Assembly: GCA_036389485.1 (NCBI GenBank)
Contig: DASVPR010000035.1
Coordinates: 186,001 to 250,000, forward strand
From: CADCVT01 sp036389485
GTDB taxonomy: Bacteria; Actinomycetota; Thermoleophilia; Solirubrobacterales; Solirubrobacteraceae
Direction: 5' to 3'
DNA length: 64,000 nucleotides
Shown here: positions 25,089 to 34,132 of the stretch, one piece after another
How positions within the stretch are numbered: position 1 is the stretch's first letter
Layout of the letters: the number at the start of each line of letters is the position of its first letter
Position numbers and translations under genes: made by a program
Notes under the pieces: generated by a model
Seen by the model: the letters and a program-made list of their open reading frames with translations, nothing else
Told to the model about the DNA's origin: nothing
The model's database searches: none

Positions 25089-27554
25089 ATGCGGCGCCTG
25101 TCCCTGCTCGTCCTCGCCCTCGCCCTCGCGCTTCCCACCACGGCCTCCGCCCAGGAGGAGAGCGGGCCGGCCTACGGCCTCGCGAACGGATGCTTCTCGC
25201 TGACCTCGGCCGCCGACGGCCGCTACGTCGCGAAGGCGCAAGACGGCTCGTACGAGCTGACGAACGACGCCGCGAAGGCCGAGGTGTTCCGCTTCCAGGC
25301 CACGCGCCTCGGCCAGTTCCTCCTCTACGGCAAGGACAAGGACTTCCTCTCGGGCGGCGACGGCGGGGTCACCGCCGCCGCCGGGGCCGACGGCACCGCG
25401 GACTGGAAGGTCGTGGGCAACGCCGGCAACCACACCTTCACGCTGCCCGACGCGGGCGGTCGCGCGCTGGCCGTCGAGGGCGACAAGCTCGTGACGAAGG
25501 AGGGCTCGGGCTCCGAGTTCATCCTTCCGGTGGCGGAGGGGTGTGCCACGTACCCTGAGGTCGAGCTGAGCGCGACCGGCCGGACGCGCCGCGAGCCGAC
25601 GCCGTTCGGCGAGGTGCTCGGCACCGTCGACCTGCACCTGCACCACATGGCGTTCGAGTTCCTCGGCGGCAGCATCCACTGCGGACGGCCGTGGCACCCG
25701 TACGGCGTCGAGTACGCGCTCGTTGACTGCCCCGACCACTTCAGCGGCGTCGCGCCGCTCGAGACCGCGCTCGGCGGCCGGGAGCGCCACGACCCGGTCG
25801 GCTGGCCGACGTTCAAGGACTGGCCCGACGACCAGTCGCTCACCCACGAGACGACCTACTACAAGTGGGTCGAGCGCGCGTACCTCGGCGGGCTGCGGAT
25901 CATGACGGTGCTGCTCGTCGACAACGCGGTCCTGTGCGAGGTCTATCCGCTCAAGCGCAACTCCTGCAACGAGATGGAGACTGTGAAGCTCGAGGCCAAG
26001 GACCTCTACGAGCTGCAGGACTACATCGACGCGCAGGCGGGCGGCCCGGGGAAGGGCTGGTACCGCATCGTCAAGGACCCGTTCGAGGCCAGGCGCGTCA
26101 TCGCCGAGGGCAAGATGGCCGTGATCATGGGGATCGAGGTCTCCAAGCTCTTCGACTGCGGCGTCTACAACGACCAGCCCGAGTGCACGAAGGAGCAGGT
26201 CGACAAGCGGCTGGACGAGGTCTACGACATGGGCGTCCGGCAGATGGAGCTGATCAACAAGTTCGACAACGCGTTCGGCGGCGTCGCCGGCGACACCAAG
26301 GAGACGGGCGCGGTCACGAACAACGGCAACAAGTACGAGACCGGCAAGTACTGGGACATGCGGACGTGCGACACCGAGCACGAGGACGCGTCGGACCGCG
26401 AGCAGATCAGCGTCCACCGCCACAACGACGACAGCCTCATCGCGAACGGGATCAACATGTTCATCCCGGCGGGGACCGCGCCGATCTATCCCGCGCCGCC
26501 GCACTGCAACGCCAAGGGGCTGACCGACCTCGGCGAGTACGTCGTCAAGCGGATGATGGACAAGGGCATGATCGTCGACCCCGACCACCTGTCCGTCCTC
26601 GCCCGCAACCAGCTGCTGAGCGTGGTCGAGGCGCGCAACTACTCCGGCATCGTGTCCAGCCACAGCTGGAGCACGCCCGACTCGTTCCCGCGCATCTACA
26701 AGCTCGGCGGCGTCATCACGCCGTACGCGGGCGACTCGACGGGCTTCGTGGAGAAGTGGAAGGCGACGAAGCCGATGCACACCGACAAGCGGTTCTACTT
26801 CGGCTTCGGCTACGGCGCCGACATGAACGGCTTCGGATCGCAGGGCCAGCCGCGCGGCGCGGACGTCCCCAACCCGGTGACGTATCCGTTCAAGTCGTTC
26901 GTCGGCGACGTCACGTTCGACAAGCAGCGCAGCGGCGAGCGCGTGTACGACATCAACGTCGACGGCGTCGACCACTACGGCCTATATCCGGATTGGATCG
27001 AGGACCTGCGCAAGCTCGCCGGCGACGAGATCGTCGACGACATGGCGCACGGCGCCGAGGCGGTCCTGCAGATGTGGGAGCGGGCGGAGGGCGTCCCGGC
27101 GATGGAGTGCCGCGGCGCGCACATGGGCTTCACCGCGCGCGGGCTGGGCGGCGTGCAGCTCGGCGACGGGCCGGAGGAGACCCTGCGCAGCGCGACGCAG
27201 CCGCAGCAGCGCCGGCCGCGTGCGTGGGTGTGGTGCGTCGAGGGCAGCCGCGCCGGCAAGAACCGCCGCGCGCGGACGGTCGCGGTCCTCACGCCGGAGG
27301 GGAAGGTCGGGCTCGTCGCCAGCACCGCGAGCACGCACGTCGCCAAGGGCGTCCACCCGCGGACGCGCGCGCGTCGCGCGAAGGTCAAGACCCGCGCGTT
27401 CGGCAAGGGCGTACGCGTGCGGCGGATCGGCCGCTCGACGCTCGTGTACGTGCTGCGCGGCAAGCGGGTGAAGTACGTCGCGGTGGCGAGCGCGGACGTC
27501 GCGCGCAGCCGCGCGTCGCTGCGCCGCTACCTGCGGCTGACGCAACTCGGCTGA
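25089..27554 (+). CDS. Secreted amidohydrolase, peptidase M19-like
   Basis: The 821-residue precursor has a signal peptide (MRRLSLLVLALALALPTTASA). Residues about 28-150 form a beta-trefoil-like lectin or fascin-type domain (FSLTSAADGRYVAKAQDGSYEL). The catalytic part has the metal motif DLHLHH near residue 181, VIMGIEVSKLFD near 350, DPDHLSVLARN near 498, GIVSSHSWS near 520 and DGVDHYGLYPDW near 626, as in membrane dipeptidase-like TIM barrels. The last 90 residues are strongly basic beta sequence. Its substrate is unknown. The ATG at 25089 precedes the signal peptide directly. Confidence 0.75.
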   Translation: MRRLSLLVLALALALPTTASAQEESGPAYGLANGCFSLTSAADGRYVAKAQDGSYELTNDAAKAEVFRFQATRLGQFLLYGKDKDFLSGGDGGVTAAAGADGTADWKVVGNAGNHTFTLPDAGGRALAVEGDKLVTKEGSGSEFILPVAEGCATYPEVELSATGRTRREPTPFGEVLGTVDLHLHHMAFEFLGGSIHCGRPWHPYGVEYALVDCPDHFSGVAPLETALGGRERHDPVGWPTFKDWPDDQSLTHETTYYKWVERAYLGGLRIMTVLLVDNAVLCEVYPLKRNSCNEMETVKLEAKDLYELQDYIDAQAGGPGKGWYRIVKDPFEARRVIAEGKMAVIMGIEVSKLFDCGVYNDQPECTKEQVDKRLDEVYDMGVRQMELINKFDNAFGGVAGDTKETGAVTNNGNKYETGKYWDMRTCDTEHEDASDREQISVHRHNDDSLIANGINMFIPAGTAPIYPAPPHCNAKGLTDLGEYVVKRMMDKGMIVDPDHLSVLARNQLLSVVEARNYSGIVSSHSWSTPDSFPRIYKLGGVITPYAGDSTGFVEKWKATKPMHTDKRFYFGFGYGADMNGFGSQGQPRGADVPNPVTYPFKSFVGDVTFDKQRSGERVYDINVDGVDHYGLYPDWIEDLRKLAGDEIVDDMAHGAEAVLQMWERAEGVPAMECRGAHMGFTARGLGGVQLGDGPEETLRSATQPQQRRPRAWVWCVEGSRAGKNRRARTVAVLTPEGKVGLVASTASTHVAKGVHPRTRARRAKVKTRAFGKGVRVRRIGRSTLVYVLRGKRVKYVAVASADVARSRASLRRYLRLTQLG

Positions 27555-27575
27555 GCCGCGCGCGTTCGAGAGTCC

Positions 27576-28730
27576 GTGCGGCGGTTGCTGCTCGTTCTCG
27601 CGGTGCTCGCGCTGGAGGCGCCCGCGTACGCCGCGCCGGAGCCGGAGACGTCGCCGGGGTCGTGCGAGCCGACGGGCGTGGAGACCACGGTGACCGCGCG
27701 CGTCGTCGAGACCGGCGGGGCGACGGCGGTCGTCGCCTGCGAGGTCCGCGGCCGGCGGCTGCGGGTGCTCCGCGAGGGCGGCCTGCGGAAGGGCGACCGC
27801 CACCTGGCCGCCGCGGCCGCGTACGGCCGGCGCGTCGCGTGGACGGAGACGCGGATGAAGCGCCGGGTCACCGTCGGCCGGCTCGTCGTCGCCGACGGCG
27901 TGACGGGCCGGCGAATCACGACGCGCGTGATCTTCCGCCTGCGCGGGGTGCCGGAGGACGCCGAGGTCGGGGTCGCCTACACGCGCGCGGGAGACCTCGC
28001 GTGGCAGCTGCCGTCGCGGATGCTCGTCCTCCAGCGGCGCGGGCGGCGGCCGCGCGTCGTCGCCGAGAACGGGGTCAGCGGCGGCCTTCGGGTCGTCGAC
28101 GACGGGGCGACGCTGCGCTGGATCGTCAACGGCGCGTTCCACACGTGGCTCGACGTGGTTCCGCGTCCGCGCACGTGCACGCTGCGCGACCGCTTCCGCG
28201 CGATCCACCGGACGCCCGGCGTCGTCGTCTCGCGCGCGACGTTCACGGAAGGGCTTGTCGAGACCATCGCCTACCGGGCCTGCGCGCGGGAGATCGGCCG
28301 CGACCCCGTCGTCTTCACCGACGTCCCCACCGCGAACGGCTCGACGCGGGTGAGCGTGGCCGCTTTCGCCGGCTCGTTCCTCGCGCTCCGGCTGGACTCG
28401 CACGATCGCGACCTCGCCACGTCGAGCCTCGCCTCGATCGACCTGCGGACGGGCGCGAGCCGCGCGTGGGGCGTCTGGGACTGGCCGCCGCGGCAGTGGG
28501 TCGCGCTGCTGCCGGACGGGTCGGTCGCATGGATCGAGCAGCGGCCCAACCAGCCGGGCGACCCGATCCTCGACCGCCTGCGGCTCGGGCGCTGGAACGG
28601 CCAGTACACCGAGTACGGGCCGGAGTACGTCGAGCTCGACCGCGGCGGGCAGGACCAGCTCGCGGACCTGCGCGCGGAGGGCTCGACGCTGCGCTGGACG
28701 AACGCCGGGCAGCCGCGCTCGTACCCGTAG
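27576..28730 (+). CDS. Secreted beta-propeller-like protein, unknown
   Basis: The 384-residue precursor starts at GTG 27576 with a signal peptide (RRLLLVLAVLALEAPAYA). The mature part repeats short blocks such as GRRVAWTETRMKRRVTVGRL, GDLAWQLPSRMLVLQRRG and DGSVAWIEQRPNQPG. This spacing (a Trp-containing strand, a turn, then an Arg-rich strand) suggests propeller blades of about 45 residues. Cys pairs (GSCEPTG with VVACEV; PRTCTL with RACAREI) may be disulfides. It follows the amidohydrolase by 21 nt and precedes the mannosidase by 39 nt on the same strand, so the three may be co-expressed. Confidence 0.65.
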   Translation: MRRLLLVLAVLALEAPAYAAPEPETSPGSCEPTGVETTVTARVVETGGATAVVACEVRGRRLRVLREGGLRKGDRHLAAAAAYGRRVAWTETRMKRRVTVGRLVVADGVTGRRITTRVIFRLRGVPEDAEVGVAYTRAGDLAWQLPSRMLVLQRRGRRPRVVAENGVSGGLRVVDDGATLRWIVNGAFHTWLDVVPRPRTCTLRDRFRAIHRTPGVVVSRATFTEGLVETIAYRACAREIGRDPVVFTDVPTANGSTRVSVAAFAGSFLALRLDSHDRDLATSSLASIDLRTGASRAWGVWDWPPRQWVALLPDGSVAWIEQRPNQPGDPILDRLRLGRWNGQYTEYGPEYVELDRGGQDQLADLRAEGSTLRWTNAGQPRSYP

Positions 28731-28769
28731 GCCCGCAAGTCCGCCGGGCGCGGCGCGTTGTCGCATGCA

Positions 28770-30908
28770 GTGAAGGCGCTCGCGCTCCTGCTCCTCGCGC
28801 TGCTCGCGCTCCCGGCCGCCGCCCTCGGCGAGCCGGTCGACGAGGTCGACCCGATGGTCGGAACCGCGCCGCCCGGCTTCGTGTTCCCGGGCGCGGTCGT
28901 GCCGTTCGGGATGGTCCAGAACTCGCCGGACACGATGGGCGAGTTCGCCTACAGCGGCTACCTGGCGACCGACCCCACGATCCGCGGGTTCAGCCTCGTC
29001 CACCTGAGCGGGCCGGGCGTGCGGAAGGCCGGCGACCTGCCGTTCATGCCGACGGTCGGGCCGATCGTGTCGCGCGACCCGTACGCCTACGCGTCGCCGT
29101 TCGACCACGCGCGCGAGCGCGCCGAGGCCGGCTACTACAGCGTCGTGCTCGACGCGTCGCAGACGAAGGTCGAGCTGACCGCGTCCGAGCACGCAGCGAT
29201 GCAGCGCTACACGTTCCCGCCGGCGGCGCAGGCGAACGTGATCGTCGATGTGAAGCGCAGCGTCGAGGGCGTGCACGACGGCGCGTTCGCGCAGACCGCG
29301 CCGAACGAGATCACGGGCTGGACGCGCGGCCGCTACCCGGTGCACTTCGTCGCGCGCTTCAGCGCGCCGATCGCCGCCCACGACGACTTCTCGCTGCGCT
29401 TCGATGCGACGGCGCAGCGGACCATCACGATGCGCGCGGGGATCTCGTTCGTCGACGCCGCCGGCGCGCGCCGCAACCTCGAGGCCGAGGCGCCGGACGC
29501 GCGCTCGTTCGACGACATGCGCGCGGCGGCGCGGGAGCGCTGGCGCGCGCAACTGAACCGCGTGCAGGTCGAGGGCGGGACGGCGCTCGACCGCCGCGCG
29601 TTCTACACCGCGCTCTACCACGCGCTGCTGCACCCGAACGTGTTCACCGACGTCGACGGCCGCTACCTCGGCGCCGACGGCAAGCCGCACCTCGCCCAGG
29701 GCCGGACGCAGTACGCGAACTTCTCGAGCTGGGACACGTACAAGGCGCAGAACCAGCTGCTCGCGATCCTCGAGCCCGCCCGGTACCGGGACATGCTGCG
29801 CTCGCTGCTGGCGACGTACCGCGAGATCGGGAAGCTGCCGCGCTGGGGCGAGCAGAACATCGACGCGGCGCACATGTCGGGCGACCCGGCGATCCCGATG
29901 ATCGCGGACGCCGCGTGCCGCGGGCTGCTGAGCGACGCCGACCGCACGGCGCTCTACGCCGCGGCGCAGGATCTCGTCGCGCGCCGCCCGCCCGAGCTCG
30001 CGCAGCTCGGCTATCTCCCGACGCGCCCGGGGACGACGCTCGAGTACGGCGGCGCCGACTTCGCGCTCGCGCTGCTGGCGCGGCGCGCGGGCGACGCCCC
30101 GGGCGCCGCTGCGGCGCTCCAGCGCTCGCTGAACTACCGCAACATCCTGGACCCGGAGACGAAGTGGATCCGCCCGCGCGACGCGGACGGGACGTGGTAC
30201 GAGCCGTTCAGCCCGACCGACGAGACCGGCTTCCAGGAGGGCAACTCCTGGCAGTACTCGTGGCTCGCGCCGCACGACGCGCGCGGCCTCTACGACCGGA
30301 TGGGCGGCGACGCCGCCGCGCTCGAGCGCCTCGACCACCTCTTCCGCGTCCCGCCGGAGGTCGAGAACCGCGCGACGTTCTTCGGGATCGCGTACCGCTT
30401 CGACATGCACGCGCCCGGCAACGAGCACGACATGCAGGTGCCGTGGATGTACCCGTTCGCCGGCGCGCCGTGGGGGACGCAGCGCGAGCTTTCCGAGATT
30501 CGCACCCTCTTCCGGCCCACGCTCGACGGCCTGCCCGGCAACGACGACCTCGGCTCGCTGTCGGCCTTCCACGTCTTCAGCGCGCTCGGCTTCGGGCCGG
30601 TCATCCCGGGCGCGCCGCTGCACGTCGTCGGCAGCCCGGTGTTCACGCGCGCGACGGTGCAGCCGTTCCGCGGCCCGCGGTTCACGGTCGAGGCGCCGGG
30701 CGCGTCGCTCACCGCGCCGTACGTCCGGCGCGCGACGCTCAACGGGCGCCCGCTCGACCGTGCCTGGTTCCAGGAGGCGGCGCTGACGAAGAAGGGCGGG
30801 ACGCTGCGCCTCGAGATGGGCGCCGAGCCCAACCGCGACTGGGCGACCGCGCCGCAGCAGCGCCCGCCGTCGGCGAGCGACACGCCGCTCAGCGGCTTCG
30901 GCTGCTGA
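28770..30908 (+). CDS. Secreted GH92 family alpha-mannosidase
   Basis: The 712-residue product belongs to glycoside hydrolase family 92, calcium-dependent exo-alpha-mannosidases (mostly alpha-1,2). Diagnostic motifs are GFVFPGAVVPFGMVQNSPDT near residue 35, IRGFSLVHLSGPG near 76, NFSSWDTYKAQNQLLAI near 320, FQEGNSWQYSWLAPHD near 490 and GNDDLGSLSAFHVFSALGF near 595. The GTG at 28770 begins a standard signal peptide (KALALLLLALLALPAAALG); a TTG at 28758 adds four residues and is less likely. The enzyme trims mannose from extracellular glycans such as fungal mannoproteins. It is the only glycosidase in this window. Confidence 0.92.
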   Translation: MKALALLLLALLALPAAALGEPVDEVDPMVGTAPPGFVFPGAVVPFGMVQNSPDTMGEFAYSGYLATDPTIRGFSLVHLSGPGVRKAGDLPFMPTVGPIVSRDPYAYASPFDHARERAEAGYYSVVLDASQTKVELTASEHAAMQRYTFPPAAQANVIVDVKRSVEGVHDGAFAQTAPNEITGWTRGRYPVHFVARFSAPIAAHDDFSLRFDATAQRTITMRAGISFVDAAGARRNLEAEAPDARSFDDMRAAARERWRAQLNRVQVEGGTALDRRAFYTALYHALLHPNVFTDVDGRYLGADGKPHLAQGRTQYANFSSWDTYKAQNQLLAILEPARYRDMLRSLLATYREIGKLPRWGEQNIDAAHMSGDPAIPMIADAACRGLLSDADRTALYAAAQDLVARRPPELAQLGYLPTRPGTTLEYGGADFALALLARRAGDAPGAAAALQRSLNYRNILDPETKWIRPRDADGTWYEPFSPTDETGFQEGNSWQYSWLAPHDARGLYDRMGGDAAALERLDHLFRVPPEVENRATFFGIAYRFDMHAPGNEHDMQVPWMYPFAGAPWGTQRELSEIRTLFRPTLDGLPGNDDLGSLSAFHVFSALGFGPVIPGAPLHVVGSPVFTRATVQPFRGPRFTVEAPGASLTAPYVRRATLNGRPLDRAWFQEAALTKKGGTLRLEMGAEPNRDWATAPQQRPPSASDTPLSGFGC

Positions 30909-30919
30909 CGCTCTCCGCC

Positions 30920-31837
30920 CTACCCGACCTTCGTCACTCCGCCGCCGTCGAGGTTCGCCTGGAACTGGCCGCCGGACTTCAGGAACGCGCGCCACTTCAG
31001 GCCGATGATGTCGACGAGGACCACGTAGTCGAACGTCGACGGCCGCTTGCCGCCGAGCGTCGCGCGGGCGATGCGGTTCGGCGCGGACGGGTCGATCCTC
31101 GACCACGGGAACGTCTTCGGCCCGCCGCCGGTGCTCACCGTCGAGAGGACGCTCGCGTCGCCCTGCCACGTCGCGCGGGCGAGGCGGGTCCGACCGTCCG
31201 GAAGCGCCGTCTGCACGACGATGCTCTGGGCGTCGATGCGGATGAGGCGAACGCGCGAGCTCTTCGTGATCCGCTGCAGCCGCTTGAGCGCCGGCGCGAG
31301 GTTGGCGCGGCGCAGCAGCGAGGTCTCGGAGAACGGCGACGTCGGCGGGCGCGACGGCCGTTCGCGCTCGCGCCGCTCCCGCCGGTCGCCGTCACCGCCG
31401 CCGGTCGGCTCGTCGACGCCGGGGACGGTCGGGGTCGCGTCGTCGATCGTGTCGCCGACCTCGTCGACCGCGCTGATGATCGCGGGGATCGCGAACGCGC
31501 CGATCGCTCCGATCATCCCGAGCACGACGACCGCGAACGCGCAGCCGAGCCTGCGGGTGGCGCGCTGCCCCGGGATCCCGCCGGAGACGGTCGGGCCCAT
31601 CGGCCGGTAGCGGCTCGGCGGCGCGGGCGGGCGGCGGACGCCCGGGGCGGGCGGAACCGGTCGCTCCGGGCTCGCGGGATCCGAGGTGATGCTCGCCGGG
31701 TCCGAGGTGATGACGTCGGAGCCGGAGGTGTCGGTCGGCGTGATGTCCGGCGCCGGCGACGACTCCCCTCCCGACCAGCCCATCTCGGCGAGCGGATCCT
31801 CGCTCTTGTCGCGGCCGAAGGGATCGGTCTCGGGCAT
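30920..31837 (-). CDS. Single-pass membrane protein with Pro-rich cytoplasmic tail
   Basis: The 305-residue protein has an N-terminal Pro/Ser/Thr-rich, acidic stretch (about 1-90), one membrane helix (LGCAFAVVVLGMIGAIGAFAIPAII, near residue 105), a short Arg/Glu/Pro linker, and an extracytoplasmic domain of about 135 residues. The latter has the pattern LARATWQGDASVLSTVSTGGG and FDYVVLVDIIGLKWRAFLKSG. No family was recognised. The long disordered N-terminus followed by a single helix is common for actinobacterial envelope proteins. The gene converges on the mannosidase, with 11 nt between stops. Confidence 0.7.
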   Translation of the reverse strand: MPETDPFGRDKSEDPLAEMGWSGGESSPAPDITPTDTSGSDVITSDPASITSDPASPERPVPPAPGVRRPPAPPSRYRPMGPTVSGGIPGQRATRRLGCAFAVVVLGMIGAIGAFAIPAIISAVDEVGDTIDDATPTVPGVDEPTGGGDGDRRERRERERPSRPPTSPFSETSLLRRANLAPALKRLQRITKSSRVRLIRIDAQSIVVQTALPDGRTRLARATWQGDASVLSTVSTGGGPKTFPWSRIDPSAPNRIARATLGGKRPSTFDYVVLVDIIGLKWRAFLKSGGQFQANLDGGGVTKVG

Positions 31838-31935
31838 GGAAGCGCGAGCATCGCACGACAGCGGGACCGCGCGCCACCGCCGGCGCCCTTAGAAGTAATT
31901 CCCGCGATGGCGCACCACCGCTACGCTGCGCCTCA

Positions 31936-33870
31936 GTGCGCCGCCTCGCGCTCCTCCTCATGGTCGCGCTCACCGCGCTGCTGCCGGCAGCAGCGGCGGA
32001 GGCGAAGCGGCGCCCGGTCAAGAAGCAGCTGACCGTCTTCCGCTCCTGCAACGGGCTGAACGTGTTCGCCGAGAAGCGCGTGCGCCGGTGGGGCAACGAC
32101 GTCTTCTTCCCGCGCCGCGGCGGGTTCGCGGTCCTCGACGGCCTCGTCGCGCCGTCGCCCGGGCCCGCCCGGGACCAGGCGCAGGCCGAGGGAGGGCGGG
32201 CGCCCGTGGCCGCCACGCCGAGCGCCCCGGCCGAGGGCACCGACTTCTCCGGCACCAACGTCCAGGAGGCCGGGGTCGACGAGCCCGACGCGGTGAAGAC
32301 CGACGGCAGGCGGCTGTACATCGCGATGAGCCAGAAGCTCTTCGTGCTCGACGTCTCGGGCGACCAACCGCGGCTCCTCGGGACGCTCCCGCTCGAGGGC
32401 TACGGCCACGAGCTGCTGCTCCACGGCGACAAGCTGCTCGTGCTCTCGAGCGCCGGCTTCGACTACCCGATGCCGGTGCCGGTCGCGGACGCCGAGGCGC
32501 CTGCGCCGGCGGTCGCGCCCTCGCCGTACGGCCCGTACGTGCAGCACTCGCGGCTGATGGAGGTCGACGCCGACGAGCTGAAGGTGGTGCGGACGCTCGA
32601 CGTCCCCGGCTCGATCGTGGGCGCGCGGATGCGCAACGGCAAGGTCCGCGTGGCGGTCTCGACGCCCACCGGGATCGAGCCCGCCGAGGGCGCCCCGGAG
32701 TTCCGCCGCTGGATGCCGACGATGCAGGTCGAGCGCGAGGAGAGCGGCGTCACGCGCCGCCGGTCGATCGCGCCGTGCACCTCGGTCCGCCGCCCGCAGA
32801 TCTTCGCGGGCCTCGGCCTGCTGACGCTGCTGACGATCGACATCGACAAGGGCGTCGACCCGGTCGACTCCGACGCGATCCTCGCCGACGCCTCCACCGT
32901 CTACGCGTCCGCGAACCGGATGTACCTGGCCACCGAGCGCTGGGTCGACCCGCAGGTGATCGCGGAGGACGGCGCGCCCGCCGGCCGCTCCACCACGATC
33001 CACGGCTTCGACGTGTCGAAGGGCGGCGAGACCTCGTACGTCGGCAGCGGCAGCGTCCGCGGCTACCTGCTCAACCAGTTCTCGCTGTCGGAGTACAAGG
33101 GCGCGCTGCGGGTCGCCACGACCGAGGAGCCGCCGTGGATGCCGGGCGCCGACCAGGGCGAGACCGAGAGCTACGTCACCGTCCTCGACGAGATCGACAA
33201 GCGGCTCGTGCAGGTCGGCCGCGTCGGCGGGCTCGGGAAGGGCGAGCGGATCTACGCCGTGCGGTTCGTCGACGACGTCGGGTTCGTCGTCACGTTCCGC
33301 CAGGTCGACCCGCTGTACACGCTCGACCTCTCCGACAAGACCTCGCCGCGCGTCGTCGGCGAGCTGAAGATCCCCGGGTTCTCGTCCTACCTGCACCCGA
33401 TCGGCGACGGGCTGATGATCGGCATCGGCCAGTCGGCCACCGAGCAGGGGCGCATCCAGGGCACGCAGGTCTCGCTGTTCGACGTCAGCGACCTCGCGGA
33501 CCCGCGGCGCCTCCAGCAGTGGATGCCCTCGCAGGGCTCGTACGCGAGCTCGCAGGCCGAGCACGACCACCACGCGTTCCTCTGGTGGGCGCCCGAGAAG
33601 CTCCTCGTCATCCCGCTCGACGTCTACGACTACCGCTCGAACGACGCGGGCGACTCGTTCAACGGCGCGGTCGGCCTGCGGGTGCAGCGGGGCGGGATCG
33701 CCGAGGTGGGCCGGACCACCCACCCGAAGGAGAGCGAGGACTACTACGCGCCGTCGGTCGTCCGCTCGCTCGTCGCCAACGGGCGCCTCTACACGATCTC
33801 GTACTTCGGCGTGCAGGCCGGGCGGCTCGACACGCTCGCCGGGACGTCGTTCGTCTCCTTCTACCCGTAG
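31936..33870 (+). CDS. Secreted beta-propeller domain protein (PF09826-like)
   Basis: The 644-residue precursor begins MRRLALLLMVALTALLPAAAA. After a linker comes the family mark TNVQEAGVDEPDAVKTDGRRLY near residue 112, then blade repeats: KLFVLDVSGDQP, TYASANRMYLATERW, GERIYAVRFVDDVGFVVTF, then VDPLYTLDLSDKTSPRVVG and FSSYLHPIGDGLMIGIGQ. This fits the secreted beta-propeller family found in archaea and actinobacteria. No enzymatic residues are evident; a surface binding role is possible. The divergent membrane-protein gene begins 98 nt upstream, so that gap holds two promoters. Confidence 0.85.
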   Translation: MRRLALLLMVALTALLPAAAAEAKRRPVKKQLTVFRSCNGLNVFAEKRVRRWGNDVFFPRRGGFAVLDGLVAPSPGPARDQAQAEGGRAPVAATPSAPAEGTDFSGTNVQEAGVDEPDAVKTDGRRLYIAMSQKLFVLDVSGDQPRLLGTLPLEGYGHELLLHGDKLLVLSSAGFDYPMPVPVADAEAPAPAVAPSPYGPYVQHSRLMEVDADELKVVRTLDVPGSIVGARMRNGKVRVAVSTPTGIEPAEGAPEFRRWMPTMQVEREESGVTRRRSIAPCTSVRRPQIFAGLGLLTLLTIDIDKGVDPVDSDAILADASTVYASANRMYLATERWVDPQVIAEDGAPAGRSTTIHGFDVSKGGETSYVGSGSVRGYLLNQFSLSEYKGALRVATTEEPPWMPGADQGETESYVTVLDEIDKRLVQVGRVGGLGKGERIYAVRFVDDVGFVVTFRQVDPLYTLDLSDKTSPRVVGELKIPGFSSYLHPIGDGLMIGIGQSATEQGRIQGTQVSLFDVSDLADPRRLQQWMPSQGSYASSQAEHDHHAFLWWAPEKLLVIPLDVYDYRSNDAGDSFNGAVGLRVQRGGIAEVGRTTHPKESEDYYAPSVVRSLVANGRLYTISYFGVQAGRLDTLAGTSFVSFYP

Positions 33871-33907
33871 ATCACCAACCTCGGGGCGCCCGGCCCGTTG
33901 GAAGGGC

Positions 33908-34108
33908 ATGGGCATTGGTACAAGCATCTTCCTCCTCGCGCTCGGCGCGATCCTGTCGTTCGCGGTCACCGACGCGATCTCCGGCGTCGACCTGACGGTC
34001 GTCGGCTACATCCTCATGGCCGCCGGGGCGCTGGGCCTCGTGCTGTCGATGATGGTGCTGGGCCGCTCGCGGCGGGCGACCGTCGTGCGCGAACGCGACG
34101 TGTACTGA
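33908..34108 (+). CDS. DUF6458 family small membrane protein
   Basis: The 66-residue protein begins MGIGTSIFLLALGAILSF, the DUF6458 opening, and has two membrane helices (residues 5-22 and 32-52) separated by a short loop (DAISGVDLTVVG). It ends in a basic tail (GRSRRATVVRERDVY). The function is unknown; the family is common in actinobacteria. The ATG is preceded by GGAAGG. It lies 24 nt before the acyltransferase gene. Confidence 0.85.
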   Translation: MGIGTSIFLLALGAILSFAVTDAISGVDLTVVGYILMAAGALGLVLSMMVLGRSRRATVVRERDVY

Positions 34109-34132
34109 GTGAGCGGCGTATGGTCGCGGACC

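Noticed and set aside
25865..32032. Very long plus-strand stop-free frame (over 2000 codons)
   Set aside because: It is a shadow of real genes in another frame; the translation is Arg/Ala/Pro-rich and without motifs.
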